Below, one piece after another: positions 1 to 7,769 of a DNA stretch of 36,379 nt; the first letter of the stretch is position 1, and each line of letters begins with the position of its first letter. The DNA lies in contig JADHLI010000019.1 in NCBI GenBank assembly GCA_016780775.1, forward strand, positions 1 to 36,379, given 5' to 3'. The translations under genes were made by a program, and so were the position numbers. The notes under the pieces are model-generated. The model saw only the letters and a list, made by a program, of their open reading frames with translations, was not told the DNA's origin and did no database searches. This DNA is from Alphaproteobacteria bacterium (GTDB lineage Bacteria > Pseudomonadota > Alphaproteobacteria > Puniceispirillales > Puniceispirillaceae).

Positions 1-81
1 ATCTAGCCCATCATGTAAATGTACGTCAATCTCACGCAAAACCTTCAACGCATCTTCGTCCGAATACCGTTTCCGTGCCAT
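1..81 (-). CDS. IS3-family transposase OrfA, N-terminal fragment cut by window edge
   Basis: Minus-strand ATG at 79-81 opens a frame that stays open to base 1 (27 codons), starting MARKRYSDEDALKVLREIDV. This N-terminus, with its basic start, the SDEDALKVLREI helix and the VHLHDGLD segment, resembles OrfA of IS3-group elements. OrfA is the helix-turn-helix protein that binds the IS ends and is frameshifted onto the DDE transposase OrfB. A good ribosome binding site (AGGAGG, complement at 91-96) lies about 10 bases upstream. Recognition is from memory of the family. Only the very N-terminus is visible, so it is not known whether the element is intact. Confidence 0.7.
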   Translation of the reverse strand, partial: MARKRYSDEDALKVLREIDVHLHDGLD

Positions 82-142
82 CCTTAAAACCTCCTGTGAC
101 CATCTAGTAATGGCATAGTTTTAGGGGGCTAAGACAGTCCCA
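1..142 (-). mobile_element. End of an IS3-type insertion sequence (partial)
   Basis: The segment holds the first codons of a transposase reading leftward plus about 60 bp of untranslated IS end. Read on the minus strand the outer end starts TGGGACTGTCTTAGCCCCC, beginning with TG as IS3-family ends do, and it stops exactly where the interrupted thiamine-diphosphate enzyme resumes at 143. The boundary at 142 is inferred from the TG tip and from where homology of the neighbouring protein starts. The other IS end and any target-site duplication lie outside the window. Confidence 0.65.
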
Positions 143-1732
143 GGTGAGAGCTATCTTGCGGTGCTGGATAGCCTGTATGACCAAACCGTCATTGATGTAG
201 TTACCTGCCGTCATGAAGGTGGTGCAGGCTTTATGGCGGTAGCAGATGCCAAGCTTACAAAAAAACCAGCTGTGGTCTTTGTTAGTCGCGGACCCGGGGC
301 AACTAATGTGTCGATAGCGGCCCATCTAGCCGAGCAAGATGGGGTGCCGTTGGTAATTTTTATTGGGCAGGTCGCCGAGCATGAGTGCGGACGCGGCAGT
401 TTTCAGGAAGTAGATTACAATGCGATGTTTGGCCAAATCGCTAAGTCTGTCTTTGAGGTTTCTAACCCCGATAAATTATCTGAAACTATTTCCCGCGCAT
501 TTTGCGATGCCCAGACCCCAACCAAAGGGCCAGTGGTTATATCCGTGATGGAAGATATGCTTTGTGCGGATTGCGATGTCCCCAATTTTCCTGTGTTAAA
601 GCCTGCTATTTGCGGCGTAGATGAAAATCATGTGCAACAGGTAAGAGAGGAGTTAGCGAAGTCCCAGCGCCCCCTTATTATCGCTGGCGGAGCTTTTGAT
701 GCTTTGCAAGCGCGCCCCGCTCTCAAAGCGTTTGCAGAGGCATATCGCATACCTGTGGCTACCACGTTTAAACACCAACAGATATTTGATAATCGTTCAG
801 ATTTATTTGCCGGTCATTTAGGATTTAAAATCCCGCCACCCCAGCTAGACTGCCTACAAAAACATGATTTACTGATTGCACTTGGCACGCGCCTCGGCGA
901 TACCCCTACCCAAAACTATCAGCTGCCTAGCCTGCCAAATCCTAGCGCCCCTATCATTCATATTGCTGATACGCCAGAGGCTATAGGCCGTGTTTTTCCA
1001 ACCTATCTTGGCATTGTAACTAATCCAGCAGATTTTTGCCTGGCTCTAGCAAAACACACGCCAAAGAAAGTAGAAGTCCGATCAAGTTGGGTAAATGAGA
1101 TCCATAATTTTATGCAAGGCTTTCGGAGCTATACGCCAAAAAATCCAGCAGATGGGATGGATTTTTCCTATGTGGTTCAGGCACTCTCGAACGCGCTTGA
1201 TGATGATGTCATCTTAACAATGGATTCCGGGAATTTTTCTTCTTGGGTGCATTTGTTATGGCCTTTTACAGGGCGTGAGCAGGTGCTAGCGGCGATTGGT
1301 GGGGCGATGGGGCTTGGCTTGCCAGCGGCTATTTCTGCTGCCCTTCGTGTATATGATAAATCTGTTATCGCCTTTGTAGGAGATGGCGGGATTATGATGA
1401 CCGGCAATGAGTTGAGAATAGCGGTTGCCCGGCAACTTCCCGTAAAGCTGGTAATTGCCAATAATCGAAGTTTTGGCACTATTCGATTGCATCAGGAGAA
1501 GGCCTATCCTGAAAGGGTGTCTGCGACCGACCTTTCTAATCCAGATTTTACGCTTTGGGCGCAGTCTTTCGGTGCATGGGCTGAAACCCTCGATAATCCA
1601 GAAAATGCCAAAGATATTGTCACGCGCTTTCTGGCACAGAAAGGCCCAGCGGTACTAAATGTCCTTACCAGTACAGAATTGGTATCTGCGTTTGCCTCGG
1701 TTAAACAGGTCCGAAAGATGCATATTTCTTAA
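143..1732 (+). pseudogene. Thiamine-diphosphate-dependent enzyme (acetolactate-synthase-like), 5' truncated by IS
   Basis: The frame encodes a TPP-enzyme fold: an N-terminal PYR domain with the catalytic-Glu motif CRHEGGA near the start and the RGPGATN motif; a central domain around residues 190-330; and a C-terminal PP domain with the cofactor/Mg motif GDGGIMM...ANN. Family members usually begin with about 20-30 residues ending in ...VPGESYLAVLD. Here GESYLAVLD is in frame from 143, preceded by the tip of an insertion sequence and a stop at 122-124. A GTG at 161 is the first formal start, but it would delete the conserved GESY segment and has no ribosome binding site. The gene is therefore probably a 5'-truncated pseudogene with an otherwise undamaged frame. 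Substrate is unknown; relatives decarboxylate or ligate 2-oxo acids. Confidence 0.75.
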
Positions 1733-1761
1733 AAAGCTTTTTTCCCGGCCTGTGTGTAGCT

Positions 1762-1793
1762 GCCTGCCTTGCTTGCCACCATGATAGGCAGGC
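1762..1793. terminator. GC-rich hairpin between convergent genes
   Basis: GCCTGCC (1762-1768) pairs perfectly with GGCAGGC (1787-1793) around an 18-base loop. It lies between the converging thiamine-diphosphate gene remnant and the kinase gene. No T-run follows on either side, so it may be only a weak or Rho-assisted end, or a chance hairpin. Confidence 0.3.
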
Positions 1794-1863
1794 TTAAATC
1801 TGGCGGATAAAGCTATTATTTTTGGATATTAGCAATGTGGTATTTAGCGGCTTCGCGAATGTA

Positions 1864-2493
1864 TCAAAGCGCAATATCGACCGCTTCCAGGTTGCTTTGC
1901 TCTAAGATGCGTTCGGCATTGGGTATATCATTGGATGCCGCGCGCTCTTTAGCGGCGGCCACATCTAGTCCATGTGCAAGCCAGCGTTGGATCAGGCGTT
2001 GTTCTAGAACTTTCAGTGGCGGTGATATGAACACACGCAAAGACCAATAGGTCTGTAAATCTCTCCACAATTTCTCATCCAAGAAGAGATAATTTCCTTC
2101 GATGATTATATATTGATGGTGTTCTTGGATACAGACAGCATCAGGAATTACACAGTCACGCGCCCGATCAAATAGCGGGACAGATATTTCCTTTTCAGTA
2201 GTAAGTTTATGAATAAGCGTCTTAAATCCATTGACATCAAAGGTTTCAGGCGCCCCTTTTCGAGATAGAAGGCCGCGCGCCTTTAACGTTTCATTGTCTA
2301 AATGAAATCCGTCCATTGGAACAAGGCCGCAGGACATAGATTTTTCATCGAGCCGCATTTGCAACATTTTAGCTAGCGTTGATTTTCCAGATGCTGGCGG
2401 CCCTGCGATAGCAATCAATATGCGCATATTTGAGTTGGCTAGCGTTTTAAGGTGAGCGCATACACGATCAACATGCTTTGGGATATCTTCCAT
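1864..2493 (-). CDS. P-loop nucleoside/sugar kinase-like protein (uridine-kinase/FrcK family)
   Basis: A 209-residue protein with a Walker A motif GPPASGKST (residues 31-39) and the downstream VPMDGFHLDN motif. Both are typical of the phosphoribulokinase/uridine kinase/pantothenate kinase branch of P-loop kinases, which phosphorylate small hydroxylated molecules in the cytoplasm. The LLSRKGAPETFD segment is characteristic of the group that includes the fructose-cluster kinase FrcK of rhizobia. Length fits that group. It stands alone between the truncated TPP-enzyme gene (convergent) and the aconitase X pair (same strand, about 140 bp away), so neither context nor sequence fixes the substrate. 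Kinase family assignment is strong; substrate is unknown. Confidence 0.75.
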   Translation of the reverse strand: MEDIPKHVDRVCAHLKTLANSNMRILIAIAGPPASGKSTLAKMLQMRLDEKSMSCGLVPMDGFHLDNETLKARGLLSRKGAPETFDVNGFKTLIHKLTTEKEISVPLFDRARDCVIPDAVCIQEHHQYIIIEGNYLFLDEKLWRDLQTYWSLRVFISPPLKVLEQRLIQRWLAHGLDVAAAKERAASNDIPNAERILEQSNLEAVDIAL

Positions 2494-2583
2494 CGCCGAC
2501 TACACCCCTCCAAACTATGTTGCTGTATGGCTTCTTGCCATCATTTCTGCTACACCTCACAAACTCATGAAATGCATATTTTC

Positions 2584-2636
2584 AAAAATAGCTACTGACA
2601 TAACACCGGAAAAAATTACACCGGCAAAAGCTATTT
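2584..2636 (-). terminator. Possible long-loop terminator after the aconitase X operon
   Basis: On the minus strand, just past the stop of the small aconitase X subunit, AAATAGCT pairs with AGCTATTTTT, which ends in a short T-run. The intervening 35 bases contain two direct copies of ACACCGG (plus-strand sense). The long loop makes this a weak terminator call; the position is what supports it. Confidence 0.3.
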
Positions 2637-3045
2637 ATCCAGTAATGAACACTTGCCCTTTTGCAGGAATGACACGCAAATGATCGCCTGTGGTGATAAG
2701 CTGCGTGACATCGCCATCCGCAAATCTATCTACCATCGCTAAATTGGCCAACGCTGCGCCTTGCGCCAAAATAGTGTTGGCCTGATTAAACAAAATAGCT
2801 TTGGGGGCTATTTGGCGCGAGGTCATCTCATACAACATCCACGCTGTAGCCACGCCGCCTTTAGCAGTGTTAAGTACCAGGATCATATCCTGATAACTCT
2901 GGCCGTATAATTTATGCTGGGGTCTTGAGAACACCCCCTTGAATCTATCTAGGTCATAGCGTGCAGAAAAATTATCATCAGCAACTAGCGCTATCCCCTC
3001 AACTGTGGGGCCAATTCCGACATGACAGCAAAGCTCTGTTGTCAT
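2635..3045 (-). CDS. Aconitase X small subunit (swivel domain, DUF126)
   Basis: A 136-residue protein matching the DUF126 swivel domain that forms the smaller half of aconitase X enzymes: the GIGPTVEG start, the HKLYGQSYQDMILVL core, and the C-terminal TTGDHLRV segment. With the large subunit encoded just upstream it should form a cytoplasmic Fe-S hydro-lyase. Known members act as cis-3-hydroxy-L-proline dehydratase or mevalonate-5-phosphate dehydratase. The ATG overlaps the large-subunit stop by 4 bp (3042-3045), indicating translational coupling. The loop that usually reads G-[KR]-G-S with a catalytic serine reads AKGGVATAW here, so the serine appears replaced by glycine; this may mark a subfamily with a different substrate. 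Confidence 0.8.
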   Translation of the reverse strand: MTTELCCHVGIGPTVEGIALVADDNFSARYDLDRFKGVFSRPQHKLYGQSYQDMILVLNTAKGGVATAWMLYEMTSRQIAPKAILFNQANTILAQGAALANLAMVDRFADGDVTQLITTGDHLRVIPAKGQVFITG

Positions 3046-4277
3046 TGTACAATCTCCCCTTTTTCAGCAGACGCAATACAGGCTTCCATGCTAGCTAGCG
3101 CAGGTTGATAGCCATATCCGCCGAGAATATTAACAATCTTTGCGGAATTACTTAGCAGCCTTACCCAGCCATTTGCCTCCCCTATCTCCCGGGCATATTG
3201 CTGATAAAAACAGGTGCCAACCAGAACCCTGCCGCCAAAGGCTTCGATAGCGCTAATATAGCCCATGGCAGTCGCATCGCTATAGACTTGAGAAGAGGTG
3301 CAGACAATCACATCTGTGGTTTCTGAGCGTTGTCTGCCACCGCATAGGCTGGCGAGCTGGCCCATCTCCACAAGGCTCAGTTGCGGGGCAGCAAACACCA
3401 CTACATCTACAGCTTCGCCCTTAGCATTGAAGGGCTGTTTCAGAGTAGCAGTCGCGTTATCATCAATCTCAGTCACATTAAGGATATCACCGCCCACATC
3501 TGCTAGCACTCGGCATTCAGGCGTTATGCCAACGATGTGAAATAAGGGAGTTGAGCCGTAGCTGGCCATAGCCGCGCCAAAATGCTTTAGCTGGTCAGAG
3601 GTAGGTGCTGCTTCAATTCCTTCAATTACCGGCACTTCCCAATAGCTGCCTGCCATCCGGCCAATGGTTGCTCCTAGCACGCCCCATTCCATCAAATCTT
3701 GAGGTGTTTTTGTAACGTGGTAGCGTCTGCTAGCTTGCCGGTGCACATCCAGATGCAAGCCATAGCGCGGAGTGCGCCCAGTTAGCCCAGCTGCTAGCGC
3801 AGAAGGCCCACCTTCAAAATTTGACCGTGCCCCGCAAACAGAGTTGGAATAAATCACCACGCCGGTATCACCATAGGCTACATGATCACCAAATACTGGT
3901 GGCATAATCGTCTGGTAATTGATGCAAGTGTTAGTCATCATAATGCCTATCTCTTGGCAGGCAGCAACAAAACGGCGTTCCAGATTTGCCATACCTTCGT
4001 TCTGGCCAATAGGCGCGTAGCAAGATAAATCCACCCCGCGCGGGTCAGTGATCATTGGGATGCAGACCTTAGCGCCATCTGCGGCTAATTTTTCGGTAAA
4101 ATTAACACCAGCTTCCCCAAGCGATTCCGGGTCTGCCATCATATGTGCTTGGCTAACCTGAACCATATCTTCGGCATCAAACATGCGGCCAACCTGCAAC
4201 TGATGTTCTATTGCCCACTTAACAGCTGGCCCTGCCTCACCAAACAGCATAGCCTTTTCATCGTCTCTTAATTTCAT
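3042..4277 (-). CDS. Aconitase X large (catalytic) subunit, DUF521
   Basis: A 411-residue protein of the aconitase X catalytic family. Three cysteines stand where the family ligates its Fe-S cluster: C118 (NTCINY), C148 (SVCGARSNFEGGP) and C356 (VGTCF). The motif CGARSNFEGG and the following HLDVHR segment are typical. The enzyme should dehydrate or hydrate a small hydroxy acid; in bacteria cis-3-hydroxy-L-proline dehydratase is the best-characterised activity, while the name reflects similarity to aconitase. It precedes the swivel subunit with a 4-bp overlap. A PrpF/GalD-like isomerase and TcuAB-like genes lie a few kilobases away, which makes an aconitate-like substrate possible, but no proline racemase or ornithine cyclodeaminase-like gene is visible nearby. 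The substrate is unresolved. Confidence 0.85.
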   Translation of the reverse strand: MKLRDDEKAMLFGEAGPAVKWAIEHQLQVGRMFDAEDMVQVSQAHMMADPESLGEAGVNFTEKLAADGAKVCIPMITDPRGVDLSCYAPIGQNEGMANLERRFVAACQEIGIMMTNTCINYQTIMPPVFGDHVAYGDTGVVIYSNSVCGARSNFEGGPSALAAGLTGRTPRYGLHLDVHRQASRRYHVTKTPQDLMEWGVLGATIGRMAGSYWEVPVIEGIEAAPTSDQLKHFGAAMASYGSTPLFHIVGITPECRVLADVGGDILNVTEIDDNATATLKQPFNAKGEAVDVVVFAAPQLSLVEMGQLASLCGGRQRSETTDVIVCTSSQVYSDATAMGYISAIEAFGGRVLVGTCFYQQYAREIGEANGWVRLLSNSAKIVNILGGYGYQPALASMEACIASAEKGEIVQ

Positions 4278-4579
4278 TTTGCTCTCGGCTTCATTTTACC
4301 CTCAGTGCATTATGTCGGCCTTTTGCTGTAATTAAAGCCCAGAGAAGATCATATTAGCGGGTGCTTATGACTGTCAATCGAAACCCTTGTCTCTGCGTTT
4401 TCTCTTCATCTTGCATCAAAAGCTGGCTGCCTCTCCAAAGCCTGTGACATCTGCTTCACCTGTAGCAGAAACAAATAGCCGAGTTGTTTTTTTGATATTT
4501 CAACATGCCATAGATGTACAGACGCATACATAAAATAACTCTGGCTATTTTTCGGGGGTACAAAGATGTTTGTGCGGAC
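4278..4579. other. Non-coding stretch with one inverted repeat
   Basis: About 300 bases upstream of the aconitase X operon with no convincing open frame. It probably contains the promoter of that operon near 4278-4380, but no clean -35/-10 pair stands out. The only structure seen is a pair of inverted arms (AAATAGCC-GAGTT at 4473-4485 and AACTCTGGCTATTT at 4537-4550) separated by about 50 A/T-rich bases and followed by TT. It lies past the stop of the small membrane-protein gene on the minus strand. Confidence 0.5.
4473..4550. repeat. Imperfect 13-base inverted repeat
   Basis: AAATAGCCGAGTT at 4473-4485 is the reverse complement, with one extra base, of AACTCTGGCTATTT at 4537-4550. It sits just beyond the stop of the minus-strand small membrane protein and could act as a loose terminator or be a small mobile-repeat remnant. 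The arms share the AAATAGC core with the repeat near 2584. Confidence 0.35.
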
Positions 4580-4720
4580 TTAATCGTCTTTTTTCAGTCG
4601 CTTGCGCAACGTTCTAAGACCAATATAAAGGCCTAGTGCAACAGCGGCTAGGATGAATGTATCTGTGTGGGAGACCCGGTCGCCACTAAATAGCGCTGAA
4701 ATTGTGCCAAAAATATCCAT
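4580..4720 (-). CDS. Small single-span membrane protein, 46 residues
   Basis: Starting at the ATG at 4718-4720 the frame gives a 46-residue protein: a short amphipathic start (MDIFGTISALFSG), one hydrophobic segment at about residues 20-34 (DTFILAAVALGLYIGL) and a strongly basic then acidic tail (RTLRKRLKKDD). The positive charges just after the hydrophobic stretch predict that the tail faces the cytoplasm. A longer in-frame start at 4774 would add 18 mostly polar residues and is less convincing. No family is recognised and no operon partner is close. It may be a real small membrane protein, but there is no independent evidence of expression. Confidence 0.4.
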   Translation of the reverse strand: MDIFGTISALFSGDRVSHTDTFILAAVALGLYIGLRTLRKRLKKDD

Positions 4721-4921
4721 ACATCGCCTGCCTTCATCAAATCGCTTTAATGCCCTTATGCAAGATTGCAACAACGGGCTTATTTTGCCAAGTTTTTAAT
4801 CATGGAATTGCTGTCAGCCTGCTTGCATCATAATGCGGTCAATGCCACTCTAGTTGCTGGACAGACCAACGTCATTTAAGGGGGCAGGAAACGCTCCTAT
4901 TCAGTTTGGGCAGATAGGCAT

Positions 4922-5821
4922 ATGACAGTACAAAAACCAGTTAACACTATTGCTATTTTAATGCCTGGTGATATGGGGCATGGCTGTGCAGAAAGCCTTT
5001 TGAGACATGGTTTTCGGGTGATAACTTGTGTTGCTGGACGCAGTGATAGGACAAAATCACTTGCCAAAGTAGCAGGTATGGAGATGCTGGTAAAGTTGGC
5101 GGAAGTGGTGGAGAAGGCTGATCTTATCTTGTCTATTTTGCCGCCCCAATTTGCATTAGATATGGGTGTGCAGATTGCTGAAATTATGCAAGATATTAAC
5201 ATCTATCCAGATTATGCAGATTGTAATGCCATTTCCCCGCAAACTGCCCAGCAGCTAGAAGATGTTTTTGCGCCACTTCCGGCCCACTTTATCGATGGTG
5301 GCATAATTGGTTTTAACCCTATTAAAGAAGAGGGTAAGACACGGCTTTATGTCAGTGGGCCAAATGTTTCCTCTATCTTGCAACTACATGAAAGGGGGCT
5401 GGTGGTTAAATCGGTGGGGGATAAAATCGGACAAGCCTCGACGATGAAAATGGTGTATGCCAGTGCCACCAAAGGCGCTTTTTCGCTATTTGCTTCTGTT
5501 GCGGTAATGGCTGAATTAACAGGCTTGCGAGACCAATTATTTGAAGAGTTCTCTGCGAGCAAGCCAGATATTTTGAAAAATATGCAGATGATGGTGCCGC
5601 GCATACCTGTAGATGCAAGCCGCTGGATGGCAGAGATGGACGAAATTTCTGCAACCTTTGCTGGTTTTGGTATGAGCCCAAAATTTCATCAAGGCGCAAG
5701 GGAGCTAATGGAATTGGCAAATAAAACACCGCTTGCCAGCGAAACACGTGAAACCCTGCCAGATAACCTCAATATTAATGATGTGCTGGATATGTATGTT
5801 AGCGCGTTAAAGAATAGCTAG
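4922..5821 (+). CDS. NAD(P)-dependent dehydrogenase, beta-hydroxyacid/DUF1932 type
   Basis: A 299-residue protein of the 6-phosphogluconate-dehydrogenase-like superfamily. The N-terminal Rossmann part begins AILMPGDMGHGCAESL, a variant of the usual GxGxMG nucleotide loop, followed by the ADLILSILPP strand and the DGGIIG motif. The C-terminal half (GQASTMKMVYASATKGAFSL onward) matches the DUF1932 helical domain of putative phosphogluconate dehydrogenases. The lysine in STMKMVYASATKG is the likely catalytic residue. It probably oxidises or reduces a small hydroxy acid. It is transcribed away from the small membrane-protein gene and is followed after about 50 bp by another small membrane protein. 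The substrate is unknown. Confidence 0.8.
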   Translation: MTVQKPVNTIAILMPGDMGHGCAESLLRHGFRVITCVAGRSDRTKSLAKVAGMEMLVKLAEVVEKADLILSILPPQFALDMGVQIAEIMQDINIYPDYADCNAISPQTAQQLEDVFAPLPAHFIDGGIIGFNPIKEEGKTRLYVSGPNVSSILQLHERGLVVKSVGDKIGQASTMKMVYASATKGAFSLFASVAVMAELTGLRDQLFEEFSASKPDILKNMQMMVPRIPVDASRWMAEMDEISATFAGFGMSPKFHQGARELMELANKTPLASETRETLPDNLNINDVLDMYVSALKNS

Positions 5822-5872
5822 TCTACAGGGTGTTTGGCGGCCGCAAGGTGGGCTGTGAGGGAGGCGGTAAAA

Positions 5873-6061
5873 ATGGATTGGATAGATGCGATAATGCTGC
5901 CAGCTGTTATGATCGCCTGGCTGTTTTTATCCTATGATGCGGTTAATCGGCTATGTGTTCGGTTTGGCTGGAAGATGCGCGGTGGCGGCGGCATGATTAT
6001 CTGGATAGCGGTTGGATTTTCTGGTGGAGCGTATTTAATGCATCTTTTCAATGCGCTATAG
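5873..6061 (+). CDS. Small two-span membrane protein, 62 residues
   Basis: ATG at 5873 follows a good ribosome binding site (GGGAGG about 10 bases upstream), preferred over an upstream in-frame start at 5834. The 62-residue product has hydrophobic segments at about residues 5-22 (DAIMLPAVMIAWLFLSYDA) and 40-58 (MIIWIAVGFSGGAYLMHLF) joined by a basic, glycine-rich loop (RFGWKMRGGGG), suggesting a hairpin in the inner membrane with the loop inside. It lies about 50 bp after the DUF1932 dehydrogenase and is probably co-transcribed. No family is recognised. Confidence 0.5.
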   Translation: MDWIDAIMLPAVMIAWLFLSYDAVNRLCVRFGWKMRGGGGMIIWIAVGFSGGAYLMHLFNAL

Positions 6062-6071
6062 CCTAGTTTAT

Positions 6072-6100
6072 ATAAAAAAGGGACTGCCCGAAAGCAGTCC
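6072..6100 (-). terminator. Rho-independent terminator on the minus strand
   Basis: GGACTGC (6081-6087) pairs with GCAGTCC (6094-6100) around a six-base loop CCGAAA. On the plus strand an A-run precedes it; on the minus strand the perfect 7-bp stem is therefore followed by CTTTTTT, a textbook terminator. It should stop transcription coming from the chromate-transporter-like gene about 150 bp away. Confidence 0.7.
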
Positions 6101-6121
6101 AAGTTTAGGGAGGAAGTGCGT

Positions 6122-6211
6122 ATGATCTATCAGACCATATTCACATTTCTTTGTACGCGCAAAAAGTTAGCTTTGAATCACCTTTATTTTTTAAAGGCTA
6201 TGCTGGGATAG
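6122..6211 (+). CDS. Possible 29-residue peptide ORF with strong ribosome binding site
   Basis: A very strong Shine-Dalgarno stretch (AGGGAGGAAG, 6107-6116) lies 5 bases before an ATG that opens a 29-codon frame beginning MIYQTIFTFLC with two basic residues and a hydrophobic C-terminal part. It follows directly after the hairpin at 6081-6100 and faces the end of the chromate-transporter-like gene. It could be a genuine tiny membrane peptide, the remnant of a gene, or a structured RNA or repeat whose loop merely contains an SD-like stretch. No family is recognised. Confidence 0.25.
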   Translation: MIYQTIFTFLCTRKKLALNHLYFLKAMLG

Positions 6212-6246
6212 GAAATAGGCTGGCCTTATTTAGATTTTGATGCAGG

Positions 6247-7536
6247 TTAGAGCCCAAAAAATAGTTGTAAGCCAGCCCCTATTACAGCGCTGCTTAAGAG
6301 AATGCGGATAATGCCCCATTTTAGATAAAAGGTGAGAACCGCACTAATGGCAAATAGGCCAAGTGCTACCCCCTCAAGGCTGGTTAATTCTGGCTGCCAT
6401 AGCGTAAGAGGACCAAGCTTATGCAGCTCAATTTCGGCAAAAAATACATGTAAGGCAAACCAAAGTGACAGATTCAATATTACGCCCACAATGGCGGCAG
6501 TGATCGCCTCTAATGCCCCCGCAATACGCGGCTGGTTGGAAATCCATTCAATATAGGGCGCACCAGTAAAAATCCATAAAAAGCAGGGTATAAACGTTAC
6601 CCATAATACAACTATCGCGCCGCTCAGACCGAGCCATATGCCACCATCCTTGAACCCAGCGAGAAAGCCAACAAATTGGGTAACCAGTATAAGTGGGCCG
6701 GGCGTGGTTTCTGCTAGCCCGAGCGCATCTACCATTTCCGGGGCGCTAAGCCAGCCAAAAGCCCCCACAGCATCTTGTGCCAGATAGGCCAAAACTGCAT
6801 AAGCACCGCCAAAGGTTACAATCGCTAGGATTGAGAAAAACCGGCCAATTTCAATAAGGATTTCAGGGGCACCAAACAGAGTTAACCCAGCTAGTGGCGC
6901 AAGCCAAATAACCATCCAGATCAATATGGTTTGTCCTGTTTTTCTGGCAGAGAGATGTGCCAGCTCAGTTGGCTGTTGGGTCTTTGACTTTCCTAGCATT
7001 AGCCAGCCGAAAATAGCAGAGGCAAGTACAATAACTGGAAATGGAATGGATAGGAAAAAGATAGAAACAAAGGCAATGCCTGCTATCAGCCAATGAAAGG
7101 GGAAAAACAGGGCTTTATGGGCAATGCGCAACAGAGCCTGCATCACAATGACTAAAACAGCGGCTTTAACGCCATAAAAGAAAAGGGCAAAGATCGGAAC
7201 ATCTCCATAAATGGCATAGCTTGCCGCTAGAGCCATGATTACAACTGCGCCGGGCAGAACAAATAATAACCCCGCTATCAGTCCGCCTAGCGTGCCATGT
7301 AGTCGCCATCCAGCATAGGTAGCAAGCTGCATAGCCTCTGGGCCAGGAAGTAGCATACAAAAGCTTAGCGCGTTTAAAAACTGGCTTTCCGAGAGCCAAT
7401 TGCGTGTCTCAACCAGTTCGCGGTGCAGCAGCGCTATTTGCACCGCGGGACCACCAAAAGACAAAATGCCTATCTTCCACCACAGATAGGTTGCTTCGCC
7501 AAGGGTGGGGGTATCATATTTGTGCGATTTGCCCAT
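6247..7536 (-). CDS. chrA: ChrA-family (chromate ion transporter superfamily) membrane protein
   Basis: A 429-residue, very hydrophobic protein with the two homologous halves of long-chain CHR transporters. The first half has the hallmark FGGPAVQIALLHRELVE and LPGPEAMQLATYAGW motifs (about residues 25-75); the second repeats them as FGGAYAVLAYLAQDAV and ETTPGPLILVTQFVGF (about residues 240-290). About ten membrane spans are expected. Characterised members extrude chromate, sometimes in exchange for sulfate, from the cytoplasm. No chrB regulator or other metal-resistance gene is nearby, so in this organism it may handle another oxyanion. The divergent neighbour is the PrpF/GalD-like gene 233 bp away, and the minus-strand terminator at 6072-6100 lies downstream. 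Confidence 0.85.
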   Translation of the reverse strand: MGKSHKYDTPTLGEATYLWWKIGILSFGGPAVQIALLHRELVETRNWLSESQFLNALSFCMLLPGPEAMQLATYAGWRLHGTLGGLIAGLLFVLPGAVVIMALAASYAIYGDVPIFALFFYGVKAAVLVIVMQALLRIAHKALFFPFHWLIAGIAFVSIFFLSIPFPVIVLASAIFGWLMLGKSKTQQPTELAHLSARKTGQTILIWMVIWLAPLAGLTLFGAPEILIEIGRFFSILAIVTFGGAYAVLAYLAQDAVGAFGWLSAPEMVDALGLAETTPGPLILVTQFVGFLAGFKDGGIWLGLSGAIVVLWVTFIPCFLWIFTGAPYIEWISNQPRIAGALEAITAAIVGVILNLSLWFALHVFFAEIELHKLGPLTLWQPELTSLEGVALGLFAISAVLTFYLKWGIIRILLSSAVIGAGLQLFFGL

Positions 7537-7769
7537 AAAGGAATGCGCCAGATGACTGCTGAATAATAGGTTTTTAGGCTAAAGACTACGCATTGAAAAG
7601 GTGTTTGTCTATGTAAGAGGAGCAGTGGAAAAGGATTAACTGCTGAGCTAAGCGAAGGGGGCTGGCAGGCGCGTATTTTCTGGGGCATAATAAGCGAAGC
7701 TTTACAATGGGAGCTAGCGGGTTAAAAGCTAGCTTTTTTTAAAAATAGCTTTGCTAGGAGTGCTAGATA

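Noticed and set aside
7537-7769. A terminator or riboswitch in the A/T-rich leader before the PrpF-like gene (7725-7757)
   Set aside because: Short AGCT-containing complementary runs occur, but no stable stem with a loop and T-run fits the plus-strand leader convincingly.
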